Below are positions 1 to 12,334 of a DNA stretch of 64,000 nt, piece after piece. The stretch lies in assembly GCA_024529925.1 (NCBI GenBank), contig JAFEUB010001530.1, positions 434,001-498,000 on the forward strand, written 5' to 3'. The translations under genes and the position numbers were made by a program. The notes under the pieces are model-generated. The model had not been told where the DNA came from. It searched no databases and saw only the letters and a program-made list of their open reading frames with translations. The stretch is from Ophthalmolycus amberensis. Taxonomy: Eukaryota; Chordata; Actinopteri; Perciformes; Zoarcidae. Each line of letters starts with the position of its first letter. The first letter of the stretch is position 1.

Positions 1-1478
1 CAATAGTCCCAAATTGAAAGGTATTACTGGCTTTTTGTTGAGGGAACCAGTGCGATGTTAACATCCTGGGTTGGCCTACAATCCCTGTACCACTCATAAG
101 TGACTTACATTTGACATTCTGATCTTAACTCTGATCTCTGACTAAGGAAAGGGCCCTGCCCTTCACCCTGCATCAAAAGGATTCACCCAAGGTCCTTAAG
201 GTCGTACATTGTGTGGGAACCACGGATGCATGTACAAAATGTAATTATAGTCCATCTTAATATTTATTGAGTCATTTCCATTGTCACACTGTAAGGGTCC
301 CCATAGTGCTTCACCTGTCGGCCTTCTTATTTGTTGTCCCTAAACCCACATGAGCAGCACAAATACAAAGATGGCCAAACTGTCTCAGGTCCGTGTGCTT
401 TACCAGGATGACCTTAATAGAGCAGCAGATTGTGATTTTGTTTTGATGAACTGCCCAAAGGAAGCCAATGTCTATCTCATCTCTGCAGCCCTGTTAAGTT
501 AAAGCATCTCTCCTTCTTCCTCTGCTCTTTTTATTACCTCGTATCCACAAAAGGAATCTCAGCCCTCCCTGCTTCTCTTTCATCTCTGGATAACAGTGTG
601 GGTGGAAGCTTGGTGATAACGCATATTCCAGCCGTTGGTGGAGGTAATATATATTCTCTAAATTCCCCCCTAAATTCACCTAAATTGCCTCTCCTTTATT
701 TTAATGAGCCGCGCCATCTGGTAAGCGGTGCTCTGCGGGGGCCTCGGGGGGAAGCTGTTTGTTGCCACAGGAAACCTCAGCTTGATACCCAACTTGGGAG
801 AGGTCGCAGCCAATATGGTGGCCGAGGCCAGGATCGATAACCATGAAATTGCCTTGCATACCCCAAGTGAAGATCATTTAACTCCAGTGTCATGCATCTA
901 TCAATTTGTCCCCGTGGTGAACTGCACACATACAAGCCAGGGAGTGGTTCCGTTGTCGATATATAAAAACATAACCACAGGCTCACATTACTGAAAGCTG
1001 GTGTATAACTCACCAGACAAAAGAGCTGCGAAATGATATCATGATCAGCTGTTCATTCATCTTTCGGGTGATTCATATTTGATGTCTTTTTCTATACATA
1101 TGTTTTAGCCTCACAGCTCAGAACTACTCTCTGTCCCCCATCACCTCGATGGCCACCATTTATTCATGTTCTGTTACAAAGCGGCTTCCCCTCAAAGCAG
1201 GTTTCCATTCCCTTTGTAGTAGGTCTGTATCACAGCGGACGATTCGACTTGTTATAGTAAGAGGAGCACAGGTGTTACTAATACCATTGATGAGGGCTCT
1301 GTTGTATTCAAGTGTCCCAGTAAGCCATGACACTATGGTAGTGAGCCAGCATGTACAATACCAGGAGCCTGAAACTGATCATCATTCATTTTATAACAAA
1401 CACCTCTGCTTTTCCTACTATGACGTGTCAAAATATCTTATGTGTGAGGAAAAAGGCTCACTGGGTCCTAGCATCGTA
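1..1478. other. no gene recognised
   Basis: Mixed-composition DNA with short chance ORFs only. None shows codon structure or motifs that I recognise. No repeat family was identified here. Confidence 0.5.
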
Positions 1479-1867
1479 AAAATGACATTTTCCGGCTCTG
1501 AAAAGTGAGGCCAATGAAGAAGTGTCTTAAAACTGGATTTGTTTTCTAATGGCCATCAGGGGGCGACTCCTCTGGTTGTATAGAAGTCTATGAGAAAAAT
1601 GACTCTACTTCTCTCTTGATTTATTACCTCAGTAAACATTGTAAACATGAGTTTATGGTTTCAATCTATAGTTTCAAGTCTTCTTCAATACAGCATGATG
1701 TCCATTTAGAGTCAAAGAGACTTACTCCTCCGCAGCCCAAATATGGTCACTTCCTCTCACTCGTTGCCGAAACACAAGATGGCGAGTTCAAGGCTTTAAA
1801 ACCGCAGTCTACAAACCAATTGATGACATCACAGTTACTATGTCCACTTCCTCTATACAGTCTATAG
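1479..1867 (+). repeat. interspersed repeat family F1, copy A
   Basis: This copy shares long blocks with 16566-17071, 37097-37240, 47880-48383 and, inverted, 52690-52890. Shared blocks include 'cagggggcgactcctctgg', 'gatttattacctcagtaaac' and a terminal 'tatacagtctat'. Copy A lacks the central part seen in copies B and D. No terminal inverted repeat, poly-A tail or RNA polymerase III box was seen, so the class (SINE, MITE or other) is open. The short ORF over it is a chance frame. Confidence 0.8.
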
Positions 1868-4019
1868 TCAGAGTGTGGCAAAGGTCCTGAAAGACACAAA
1901 TGCGTTCTTTCAGTGTTCTTTTTTTAACAATGCATTGGTATGCATTGTTCTTTATCCATTCTGTTCTCTATCATGTAAGACCTGTTGAACAGCTTATTTG
2001 GCTATGGGGTTATCAGATAAATCCTCAAGATTGCCCTTTCCGATGTCCTCTAAAACGGACAGCGAGGCACAGGTCCTTAAAGATACATAGACACGTTTTC
2101 TTCCAAGTTCATTCTGTTCTTTTATTAAATTGAAAGTATACTAATATAATAAATATATATTTACACTCTGTGGCTCACGTTATAAATTTGCCTCTTTTGT
2201 CTCAGAGAATATCCAATTTTTTTTTATTTTTTTATTACCTAGAATGGCCCTAATACACCGTCATACTTAAGGGAACTGCCTGCAGTTTTCAAATGAATAA
2301 TCGATTCAATTTCCAACAACAGTTTGATTATATTACCATCTGTTTTTGCCCCTTTTTTTTTAAAGCATCTTGCATATTTGTTTCTTTTGTTCTATCAGCT
2401 TTGACTGTCCATCACCTCAGTGGCGTTAATTCTTCCTGAAGTAATCAAGTTAACATGGGCGGTTATTTATACAAAACCCATCAGCAACAAGCCATAAAGG
2501 GACCAAGCCAGATATATAATGTGTGCTTCCACCTCAGTCAGAAACATTATCCTGGGCCCTGGGGAAATATTCAAGAGGAAATGCTGTAGTTACAGTCTCA
2601 GAGCGCTTCGGCTGTGGGGGTGGTTCCTCTGGTGGATGACTAATGACTTTGTGTGTGTGAGGGATGGGTGTGGGCGGATTGCTGGTATGCGTGCATGTGT
2701 GTGCCTTCAGAGATGGAGAGAGATTTCCCTTATTTGCTCAGAATTATTTACCAGGAGACGGACGTGCTCGTGTATGTTAATGCTCACGTCAACGAGTTCA
2801 AATGACCTGTTAAAACGGTCACTTTATCTACAGAGGCAGGTTGAGGAGAACTGATGGTGGATCACGCTGGTTTGTCTGAACTTGTTAACCTGGACTGCGA
2901 CGTGTGACCCCTCCCTCCCCCCTCGTTCAACCCTCCAAGTGGTGCACCGTTGCATCTGTCAACGTCAAATATGTAATTTCCACAGCAGTCAAAGTAAATT
3001 GCCCTGCCTCCCAACAGCACTTTTAAAATAATTTACAAATCACGGTGCGGCAGAAAAAATAGGTACACGCCTGCCCCGGTGTGTGTTCGGGCCGTGGCGC
3101 GTATCATTTGTCAGTACGGCTCCCTCGGAAAGATAGATTCCTGTAAAAAATATTTGAGACATCATTGGCGTAGTTGTGTTTGCACAGCAGGTTCGAAAAT
3201 ATAGCTGAGTCAGTATGTGTTAATAAACGCAGGCATGTACAGAACATGATCAACGTCTATGTAAGCACTGGAAATAAGTATAGTATCATTATTATTATCT
3301 TAACTGTGGTGTAAATCAGGACATTTTAGTGTTTTACAGACATTTGTCGAGACTCGGGACACCAAGCTTGAAACCGATCCTATCCCGGACACACCTGGAC
3401 GTCACTGTACCGAGACATTGTATTAGCCCACTAAGTAATGTTAGCAATAAGCTAGCATGTTGACTGTAGCTGAGCACAGGTCCATCCCGAACCCCTACAC
3501 ATCGCTGTCAAAAGTAACATTATATAAAAATTAAAAGTAGAAAGTTCTCCTGAAACTCAACCTGGTCTCCCTACTAGCATTTCTTTCATCATTCGATTTC
3601 ACTTCAACTCTCTATGGATGCAACTCTACACACATTCAAGCAATGTTGTAAGGGTTTGTGGACAACCAACATGACCAATGCAACAGTTTGTCAATGTAAA
3701 GCAGAGAGATGTACTTCTCCTTGAGATACTCCAGGTTGTCCTTCAAACTCACAGGCTCAGTTCTGAGCTGCACACACAGCACCAGCTGTCTTGGCTACGT
3801 TTCTAAGCTGTTGGTTGGGATATTTGGCAGCCGGTTGGTCACGAACACAAACATGCTGCTTTGAGGATTACAGATTGAAAAAAAACGACTTGGAGAAGCC
3901 TGTCTAGTCTCGACCGTGTTATCTTTAATACACCTGCAACACTCACTTCAAGTGTTCCTTTTAAGGGTGTAACAGGATAACTTGAGGCTGAGTTTTATCT
4001 TATAAATCTTTCAAATATG
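1868..4019. other. no gene recognised
   Basis: Several short ORFs and poly-T runs, with no recognisable domain, repeat or RNA gene. Confidence 0.5.
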
Positions 4020-5570
4020 TCATGAGTTTTTGCCCAGGGGTCTCCTGAAGCAGCTGACAGGTACCGGCAGGCCAGAAGGGCTGCAGCTGCGGTGGTCGCA
4101 AATGCTAAAACTCGGGCATGGGAGGAGTTCGGGGAGGCCATGGAGAAGGACTTTCGGTTGGCCTCAAGGAGGTTCTGGCAAACCATCCGACAGCTCAGGA
4201 AGGGAAAGCAGGGCTTACCCCAGGCTGTTCTCAGTAGGGGCGGGGGGGGACTGCTAACCCGGACGGGGGACATCGTCGGGCGGTGGAAAGAGCACTTTGA
4301 GGAACTCCTAAACCCGACCAACATGTCCTCTGCAGAGGAGGCAACGCCTGAGGACCTAGGGGGAGGCTCACCCATATCCCTGGCAGAGGTATATGGGTAG
4401 TTAAAAAGGTAGTTTGAGGTAGTTAAAAAGCTCCTTGGAGATGCTGAAAGCGCTGGACATAGTTGGGCTGTCCTGGCTGACACGCCTCTTCAATGTCGCA
4501 TGGGGGTCGGGATCAGTGCCCATGGAATGGCAGACCGGGGTGGTGGTTCCCATCTTCAAAAAGGGGGATCGGAGAGTGTGCTCGAACTACCGGGGTATCA
4601 CACTACTAGCCTCCCGGGGAAGGCTTATGCCAGGGTGCTGGAAAGGAGGCTCCGACCTGCTTGTCGAACCTCAGATTCAAGAGGAGCAATGCGGATTCCG
4701 TCCCGGCCGTGGAACAGTGGACCAGCTCTTTACCCTCGCAAGACTACTGGAGGGGTTCTGGGAGTTTGCCCAACCAGTCTACATGTGCTTTGTGGACTTG
4801 AAGGCTTTCGACCGGGTCCCTCGGGGGTTCTTGTGGGGGTGCTGCGGGAGTATGGGGTGCCGGACCCGTTACAATGGGCGATCCGGTCTCTGTATGACTG
4901 CAGTAGGAGCTGTGTCCGCATTCTCGGCAATAAGTCAGACACGTTCCCGGTGGGTGTTGGCCTCCGCCAGGGCTGCCCTTTGTCACCGGTCCTGTTCTTG
5001 ACTTTCATGGACAGGACATCTAGGCGCAGCCTGGGGCCGGAGAACGTCAGGTTCTCATCTCTGCTGTTTGCAGATGATGTGGTCCTGTTAGCCTCCTCGG
5101 ATCATGACCTCCAGCATTCACTGGGGCGGTTTGCAGCCGAGTGTGAAGTGGTGGGGATGAGAGTTAGCACCTCCAAATCTGAGGCCATGGTGCTCTGCCG
5201 GAAACTGGTGGATTGCTCCCTCCAGGTGGGGACGGAGTGCCTGCCTCAAGCGAAGGAGTTCAAGTATCTCGGGGTCTTGTTCACGAGTGAGGGTAAGATG
5301 GAGCGGGAGATCGACAGGCGGATCTGTGCGGCTGCAGCAGTAAAGCAGGCGCTGCACCGGACCGTCTTGGTGAAGAGGGAGCTGAGCCGGAAGGCAAAGC
5401 TCTCAATTTACCACTCGGTCTACGTTCCACCCTCACCTATGGTCACGAACTCTGGGTCGTGACCGAAAGGACAAGGTCGCGGCTACAAGCGGCCAAAATG
5501 AGTTTCCTCCGTAGGGTGGCCGGGCTCAGCCTTAGAGATAGAGAAGGAGCTCGGTCATCAGGAGGGAGCT
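4020..5570 (+). mobile_element. Rex3-type (RTE clade) LINE, truncated at both ends
   Basis: The stretch carries the linker and reverse transcriptase of a fish non-LTR retrotransposon. Two sites match, as I remember them, the published Rex3 PCR primers: 'tggcagaccggggtggtggt' at 4528-4547, and the complement of the other primer at 4968-4988. The endonuclease half is missing at the 5' side, as usual for a LINE copy. The 3' side stops near 5560 inside the C-terminal region, with no 3' UTR or tail, so a later deletion or insertion cut it. Composition is clearly more GC-rich than the flanks. Confidence 0.88.
4068..5555 (+). pseudogene. broken Rex3 reverse transcriptase
   Basis: This would encode the reverse transcriptase that primes cDNA at the target nick. 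The reading starts in the linker before the RT domain (DRYRQARRAAAA..., then KTRAWEEFGEAM). It stops near 4400 at a local sequence duplication (ggtagtt repeats) and resumes near 4435 with MLKALD. It passes VVPIFKKGDRRVCSNYRG and then shifts frame near 4615. The catalytic core is visible in the second frame: GLRQGCPLSPVLF, then the FADD box at 5067-5078 and VKRELSRKAKLSIYHSVYVP. After 5435 the frame shifts again into a TYGHELW-like tail. At least three frame breaks make it non-functional. ORFs on the opposite strand are shadows. Confidence 0.88.
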
Positions 5571-7345
5571 TGGAGTCAAGAATACCCGGAGTGAAACCTT
5601 TATGATTGCAGTAATTTATTCCCTGCTTTTTCTCTTTTTCTTCCTAACTCACTAACCCCCCCCAAGCACCCCAGTATTCATCTGCTTTATGCAAGGTGTG
5701 ACGAGAGGTGGACGGGCCGTCGTTCAAAGTTACGTGAACAGCCAATAGTTTAGAGAGCACAACAACGCCACCCTAGGAGTTGCACCTAAGGATTCACTTT
5801 TCCCCACACAGTATCAGGTTTCCTAAGACACTCAGGTTCATTGTACAAATTAGCATGAGACGTGGTTCCAATACAAAAATAATCTTTATTCTAGTAAAAA
5901 TTCACCGTTACGGTTTATACACAAAATACTAAAAGAGCCGTTTTACATTTAAAAAGAGGAGGACTGCGGCTTACCAGTGGCGAGGTGGACCAGTGCAGGT
6001 GAGGATCCCGAAAGAGGAGGCACCCCGATCACCCGTGTACACAACACTCACACACACAACCACACGTGAGGGTCTCAACCCGGGGCACACCAAACGACAC
6101 AGCACACAAAGGGAGACACCACCACCTGGAAGCACCAACCCCACCACCTTGGCTTAGCAGCTCCTACAGGGACAAAGAACACAATTACAAAAAGGCTCTG
6201 GTTCTCAGGAAAGGAAATAAAACAAAATCAAACAAAAGGAAAAAATAAGCATAAGAGAAAACAACAAAAATAGCTCGGGTTGGCTGATCAGCAACCCAAT
6301 TTATACAAACTAAAGGCCAGAGTGGGCCTTCACATCCCTTGGTCAGAATACACAAAATGAATGGCTCAGGCTAAAAAGGGGTTGTTTTCATTAAAACAAG
6401 GGTGCTGCTAACAACAGCACAAGACGGGGGCGCAGTGCTGACAATAGCAGCGTCAGACCCTGTAGGCGAAACAGCGCCGGTCAGAGTACACGAACCCCGT
6501 AGGCCAAAGCCGTTAGTTGAGCAAGGCCGTAGGCAAAACCCCGGTAAACAAAACAGCAGCGTCCTTAATGTATGCCGAGTTAGCTGTAGCCGCTTTCTGG
6601 CGGCGTTCCGCTCGAACCCAACCAAAAGTCCCCTGTGATACGGGATAACATAGAATTAATAGAAGGATAATTAACACAAAGTATATAAACTAACAGAATA
6701 AAATCACCTTACCGATCAGGCAATGTGCGTCGGCTCCAGAAGGGGGGAGGAGGGCATGCAGCGTAGCTACCGGCAGCTATACAAGCAAAACACGGTCACT
6801 AACAGAACACCAGAGTATACTTAAATCAGGACCCAATCGAGACTCACCAACAGATCCGCAGGAGAATCACCTGTGCAGGACGAGGGGAGCCCCAGAGATA
6901 GTCTAAAAAATAATGAAAGCCAATGTAACGCCAGAACAGTATGACCGGGAGAAACAATGCTGCTGTACTCTTGCGTACCTGCACAGCGGCGGATGTCTGG
7001 CAAACCGGAAGCGGGACACGCGCTTGACGTCAGGAGGGAGCAAAGGGAATCCCTGGTGCATTTATATGCCCGCCCACCGTGATTGGCCTTTTACTTAAAA
7101 GGGACACCGAGGCCCTGAGAATGGTAAAGCTCCCTTCTGCTACACAGGGATGGGTTAGGAGCCAAAATCAGGTTCAATCTCCGGCTGCCTCGCCCAGCAC
7201 CTCGCCAGTCTGTTTCCAGCCTACAGCTCAGCTCCGTTCTACCACTACCACCAGATCTTTAATAAAACAACCTGTGAACTTTTTCAAACCTTTATCCGAG
7301 TTCTGCTCTTGGGTCCTAACTCCACTCGCTGCAGTTAACATACGT
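5571..7345 (-). other. unclassified repeat-like segment, possibly an old retroelement on the minus strand
   Basis: No protein domain was seen. Read on the minus strand there is a TATA-like gcatataaatgc near 7065-7076. Below it are several splice-like signals (caggtacg, ttttttag, ggtaaggtg, tatcacag) and an aataaag near 5890. Read on the plus strand, the right end (7250-7345) looks like a fish Gypsy LTR end: an aataaa, then 'cttgggtcctaac' and a terminal 'gttaaca'. I could not find the partner LTR or a target duplication, so the two readings stay unresolved. Confidence 0.3.
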
Positions 7346-7640
7346 GTACTTAACATGTAATGTGTTTCACTGGTAGCTGCATGTATGTGCACTGTATAGT
7401 TGACTGGGTGATTTGCTCAAGCATGTACACGTACTTCAGATGTGTCTTTCTTAAAGCTGCATGCACTTCTTCTACCCCATGAGGACGCCGGCGTTCTTAG
7501 TCAGCTTTACTCTCTTTCAGAGGCTGCAGCAGGCTTAGTTTAGAGCTGGAGTGGAGGTACTGGTTTCTGGGGTGAGGCTACATTTTGGGGAAGGGAAAAA
7601 CTGGCGTTACCAATCTCTAATATCGAAGTGAAAGGTTCTA
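7346..7640. other. no gene recognised
   Basis: Short unassigned stretch left of the hAT MITE. Nothing seen. Confidence 0.5.
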
Positions 7641-7648
7641 GTGGGTAC

Positions 7649-8142
7649 TAGGGGTGTAACGATACGCGTATTCGTATTGAACCGTTCGGTACGAGGCTCA
7701 CGGTTCGGTACGCATGACGAACCGAATACGTTTGAAAAACAAACAAAAAATAAAAAATAAAACAATTACCTTTAAACCTTTATTTAACCAGGTAGTCCCA
7801 TTGAGATGAAAAATCTATTTTGCAAGATGTAAGTAACAATACAAGATGTAAGCAAGATGTAAGTAACAATACTACATAACATTAAGGAGCAGTTTTTGTT
7901 TTTTATGCTTATGTGTTGCTAAGAAGACACCCCAGAAGATGGGTCACTCAGGTATAGTTCCATCATTGTTCAAAGTCAAAGAATAACTTTATGATGTTAG
8001 TTGTAATGAATAAATATATTTTAAAATCAAGTACATTTCTCTGGCATTTATAGTTTTCTACTGTACCGAAACGTACCGAACCGTGGCTCCACTGTATCGT
8101 ACCGAACCCGAACCGTGAATTTTGTGAACCGTTACACCCTAA
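7649..8142 (+). mobile_element. hAT-type MITE, copy 1
   Basis: A 494-bp non-autonomous DNA transposon. Its ends are 'taggggtgtaacg' and the complement 'cgttacaccctaa'. The flanking 8-mers gtgggtac (7641-7648) and tcgggtac (8143-8150) match at 6 of 8 bases, as expected for an aged 8-bp hAT target duplication. No transposase is encoded. The subterminal parts are rich in the motif cggtacg/cgaaccg. The same element recurs at 54747-55195. Orientation is arbitrary but the same in both copies. Confidence 0.92.
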
Positions 8143-8150
8143 TCGGGTAC

Positions 8151-9664
8151 CCACAAAGCATGTGTTATTTTCACCTATTCTAGTGAATGTCTTTCTCTAT
8201 TCTATTCTTGTCTCTGCGTACTGGGAAAAGCTGAGACTCTTGTGCATCCAATGAGCCCAAATGTATTCATGTGTGATGATGTTAATCCTCATAGTTGTAA
8301 TTGTAGTGAGACAAACTTTCGTAACTTGACGTCACTGTATAAAAATGACCTATTGTGACCTCTAGGATGATCACAGCCTCACCAAACTTTACAACCACAA
8401 ATAAGAGCCCTCGTTCAGAGGATGTATGGTTTGTCTCTGTATATTGACAATACAGGCAGTTTCCAGAACAGAAGTGCTCGCCATCCAATCGCAGTAGTCT
8501 CCAAAGTGTTTGATACAAAATCACAGCACGACTTAATGCTTAATAATTGAGCATGGAAATGGCCATCCTAAACTTCCATCATAATGTATACTGTTGACAT
8601 GCTATGACAAGCTTTGCAGTTGGTGTACAGTAAATTCAGAGCTTTTTTTTTTTTTTGCTACTTGAGACTGGAAATGAGGTGAAATGGAAAAACAGTGAGC
8701 TAAAAAGGCTAAAACGCTCCATAGAGCTGAGGGGAACTGCGGTCAGGTAATAATTCTCTGTAGGTTTGCCACTATGAGCGACCCCTTTCACATAATCCAC
8801 TATCATTTGATCTATTGTTAATATTAAAAGCATCGAACAGTGCCGCTTTAACAATGAAAAATAAAATGGGGAAAAAATAAGTCCCCCTCTGTTTCCCTGC
8901 TGGAGAGTGTTTGAAATAAGAAAAGAGTGTCCATAGTCCTATTTATTTGATCAGATTTCAGTTTTAAAAAATCCACAGTCATCATTTTAAGTGACTCACC
9001 CCATTAATGTACCGTATTGTTAAGTGATACAGGGCCTTTTACTTTGGATTCCCAGGCCTGTGCTCGGTGAGTAATGATGGACTGCTGTCTGCTGTCTCCC
9101 TCCCGGGGGAAGCCTCTTGGATAAACCTCTCACCGAACTCCATTAGTTGAAAAAGCTCTCTGCTTAGTGTCGGCTCAGTTATATACGGCTCGGATTTGTT
9201 TTATGTTTGTACTTAATCGATGAGTGTAGTTTTATGTGACGTCTCCCTTTTTTTATCAAACACAAGCCCGGCCTCTCAGGGAGATTAAACTTTGTGATTG
9301 TTTGTCTGATTCTTGTCAGCAGAGTACTGGCCGCTTGAGCAGGAATGACGTTCACATTTTGTGTGCTTTAAGATTCTGTCACGCTAGCTCTTACAGAGCA
9401 GAGGGCATGTTTGACGGACGGGCCAAAGTATCCGGAGTAGGGTTGAGACGTTGCTATGAACGATTTAAAAATGGAGAACAATCGCATGCTTACTTTAATG
9501 CTGAACTGTCATCCAAAATGATGCGCTACTCCCAACGTTCTCTGTTTGTGCTGTACTAAAATACATCACAAAGGTCTCTCATTGGGACCGCTAAAATATT
9601 GATCAGCACAAATGTGCTCCGATGCTGCATGTTGATCCACGAAAACTCTTCTGGCTGCACCATT
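8151..9664. other. no gene recognised
   Basis: Contains a T14 run at 8643-8656 and short chance ORFs. Nothing else recognisable. Confidence 0.5.
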
Positions 9665-9669
9665 ACCAG

Positions 9670-10086
9670 TGTAGGTGACTAGCGGCAATTTTCCTTTTAG
9701 TCACCGAGAGGCTAAGTGGGGAGATTTATACTTGCGGACGCGTTGGCTGTAACGTTAAATGATTTCCGGAATCCCGTGGATGAGTTTGGAGTGTTTATTT
9801 CGTGGGCAACAAATAAACGTTGATTCCAGATAACATACAATTATAACTCAGATAATGGCAGTACTAATGTGAATAACGTGAAATATAACGTGAAATAACG
9901 GTCAACAAAAAATAAGGCTCCCTCTCTCACCCCCTCTCCTTCCAATCCTTCCCCTAGTCTGATTCTGACAGCTGATAAACCCCCATTGTGACTATTCCCA
10001 GCACCACGTGACTCAATCACCGGAAGTGTACCGGAAGTGACAAAAAAGGGCATACAAAATGACACAGGCCACACCTGGCTCCTACA
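9670..10086 (-). repeat. 3' LTR of the BEL/Pao element
   Basis: A 417-bp direct repeat of 12335-12751, bounded by tg and ca. It is the downstream LTR because the internal ORF runs on the minus strand. Confidence 0.95.
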
Positions 10087-10097
10087 TTCCGGCCCCT
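10087..10097 (-). promoter_or_regulatory. candidate polypurine tract
   Basis: The minus strand reads aggggccggaa immediately before the 3' LTR. That is the position and base composition expected for the primer of plus-strand DNA synthesis. Confidence 0.6.
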
Positions 10098-10324
10098 AAT
10101 TATTACCTTCTGTGTAGTAATAATTACAAATGCATTTTATGTGCAAGAGAATACACATTTCAATGTAGAATAGTCCATGGTAAAAAGCAACCACAAAAAA
10201 GTCTTCTTTCTTCTCTAGGCCAGAGGTTTCTAGCACTTAGCCTAGCGTTGAGAGTGATCTTTACCATCACTCGAGTCAAGTCAAGTCAATCAAAGTCATG
10301 TCGTCAAGGTACGGTAATCGGGAT

Positions 10325-11863
10325 TCAACCGACTCCTGATGAAGGCAGATCGTGGTTATGGGCAGGCTGTTCTGCAGTCTCACAGTTGTTAGGCATGCTC
10401 GTCTCTCTGTTCTTTAGAGGTAAAGCAATGCTGTAGTGGCAGTCCAAAAGTTTCACAGTCTTGTTGGCCGTCTCCAAGAACTTACAGTCCTCCCTCGACG
10501 GCCCTGTCTGTACATCTTGACTGCATTCAGGTAAGTCGCCTTTGAATTGCTGGTTCCAGAGTTCGTCGAGAGTTACAGTGGAAATCCTGTTGATAGTCAC
10601 CACGGGATGACTCACAGCTCCATCACAGCATTCTCCACCAAGTGGTCCATTCACTATCCAACCAAGCATTGTCTTGATGGCATATGGCCCTGCATCCACA
10701 CTCCGGATGACTTCGAGAGGTTCTAAAGCTCTGGCCACATTCGTGCCTATCAAGAGCTCCACATCTGCATCTATCTCAGGCAGGTAGATGTGTTTCAAAT
10801 GAGGCCATTTCTGCAAGTTTTGCTGTCGTGGGATGTTACTCCTGTTCACAGGCATTCTAGGTTGAGTGAAGATGTCTGGCATTTGACAGTACGACCCACT
10901 ATCCAGTCCAGCCACTTCCAGGTCTGATACGATACAACTGTCCACAATTTTCTCTTGGCCCATGGTGCGCAAAAGGATCTTTGTTTTTCTCACAGAGAGA
11001 TTCAGTTTATCCATCAGGCCCGTTGTGCAGAAGGATGCTGAACTTCCTTGGTCCAAGAAGGCATAGGTTTCCACTGTCCTTTGACCTTTCGTAGATTTGA
11101 CCTTTACTGGTACGATAGCTAGCTTACAGTTCTGTTCACCGGCCCCAGTGAGACCGCTGGTTTGGACTGCAACCAAAGAACTGTCCACTGTACACTCCAA
11201 GTTGCTCTTGCCTTTATCCGGACATGCTCCTCTTTCCTCAGGATGGATGTGAAGCATACTAGGGTGTCTTAAACCACATGTTTCGCAAGACAGACGTTTC
11301 CTGCAGTCCTTGCTGATGTGCCCAGTACACAAGCAGCCAAAACAAACTCCATTCGTTTTCAGGAAATCGATCTTCTCACTGTGTGCCCTCTTCTCCAATA
11401 AAGCGCACAACTCCAGCATGTGTCCACCTTTGCAATACAGGCAAGTCCTTTCAGGTGAGTGTCCATCTACAACAGTGTTCTCCGACATGGTCTTTCTTTC
11501 AACTGTAGTGGCAAAGCTACTTCCTTTAGCCCTTGAGAGTGGTGAAGGTTTTGCTCCGTTCTCTTCTTTGTGCACCAGTAACTTTGGGATGTCTTGTATG
11601 TTTCCAAATACAGGATCTGTTAAAATCTTTACTTGACGCTCAATAAAACCCACGATATCAGCAAACTTAGCTCTTCGGCTAAGCAAAGCAGCCATTTCAG
11701 CCTCTGCTCTGAGACGTGCAGATGATGTTGTGGAAACGTTTGATTTTGAAGTGCGTTTCCTGCTGCTGTGGTTTGATATACTGTCACATGGCAATATTTC
11801 ATCCTGAACATCATATTGACCAGATAGAGACTTCTTATCTTCTTCTTTCCATGTGCCAACCAT
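10325..11863 (-). CDS. BEL/Pao Gag-protease polyprotein, truncated
   Basis: An open frame of 512 residues. Residues about 50-100 resemble the end of the Gag-like domain of BEL elements. Two CCHC knuckles follow: CLYCKGGHMLELC (141-153) and CX2CX4HX4C at 174-187; a third Cys-rich stretch lies at 193-200. The aspartic-protease motif reads FLDQGSSASF (269-278), and a conserved MLGWIVNGP stretch lies further on. The frame ends shortly after, where RT should begin, consistent with a large internal deletion. A stop codon (TGA) lies just upstream of the first Met in the same frame, and the usual Gag N-terminus is not in frame. The product is probably both N-truncated and C-truncated. RNA-binding by the knuckles is known for the family; activity here is not shown. 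Confidence 0.88.
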   Translation of the reverse strand: MVGTWKEEDKKSLSGQYDVQDEILPCDSISNHSSRKRTSKSNVSTTSSARLRAEAEMAALLSRRAKFADIVGFIERQVKILTDPVFGNIQDIPKLLVHKEENGAKPSPLSRAKGSSFATTVERKTMSENTVVDGHSPERTCLYCKGGHMLELCALLEKRAHSEKIDFLKTNGVCFGCLCTGHISKDCRKRLSCETCGLRHPSMLHIHPEERGACPDKGKSNLECTVDSSLVAVQTSGLTGAGEQNCKLAIVPVKVKSTKGQRTVETYAFLDQGSSASFCTTGLMDKLNLSVRKTKILLRTMGQEKIVDSCIVSDLEVAGLDSGSYCQMPDIFTQPRMPVNRSNIPRQQNLQKWPHLKHIYLPEIDADVELLIGTNVARALEPLEVIRSVDAGPYAIKTMLGWIVNGPLGGECCDGAVSHPVVTINRISTVTLDELWNQQFKGDLPECSQDVQTGPSREDCKFLETANKTVKLLDCHYSIALPLKNRETSMPNNCETAEQPAHNHDLPSSGVG

Positions 11864-12334
11864 CGAACCAGTTCCTTGAGGCGCTCATTTCAAACAACCA
11901 AGGCAATGACCGGCACAGTAGAAATTCAATTTGAAGCCAGCAACCTCAACTGGACTGCACTGGAATGAAGGCGCCGTATTAGCGTCCAATGCGCCGAGAC
12001 CACAGCGCGCCACAGTCTGTTTCAAGGCTCCAAACACAATGTACGTTAATCCACGCAGCGGCAACCCCGCGCAGAAAGGGTAACAATACGCCACTTCGAC
12101 ATGCGGCAGTAACCGATTCAAACTGTGTTCCAAAAGCCGCACACAGTAGAAAACGCAGGTTACATACCACCTGTTCAGCTCGCGGTCTTGTCGGGCAGCC
12201 GGCACAGCTGTCAGGAGCAACGTGAAGGATCGACACAGCGATCGCAATCCTCCGCGTCTGGTTCGTCAACGCCGAAAGTGACGTGGCTCCAGTAAGTTTC
12301 GTTGTACTTGTAATTCCGTTGTTTTTGTTGACAA

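Noticed and set aside
3995..4483. 162-codon minus ORF
   Set aside because: It is antisense to the Rex3 linker and RT.
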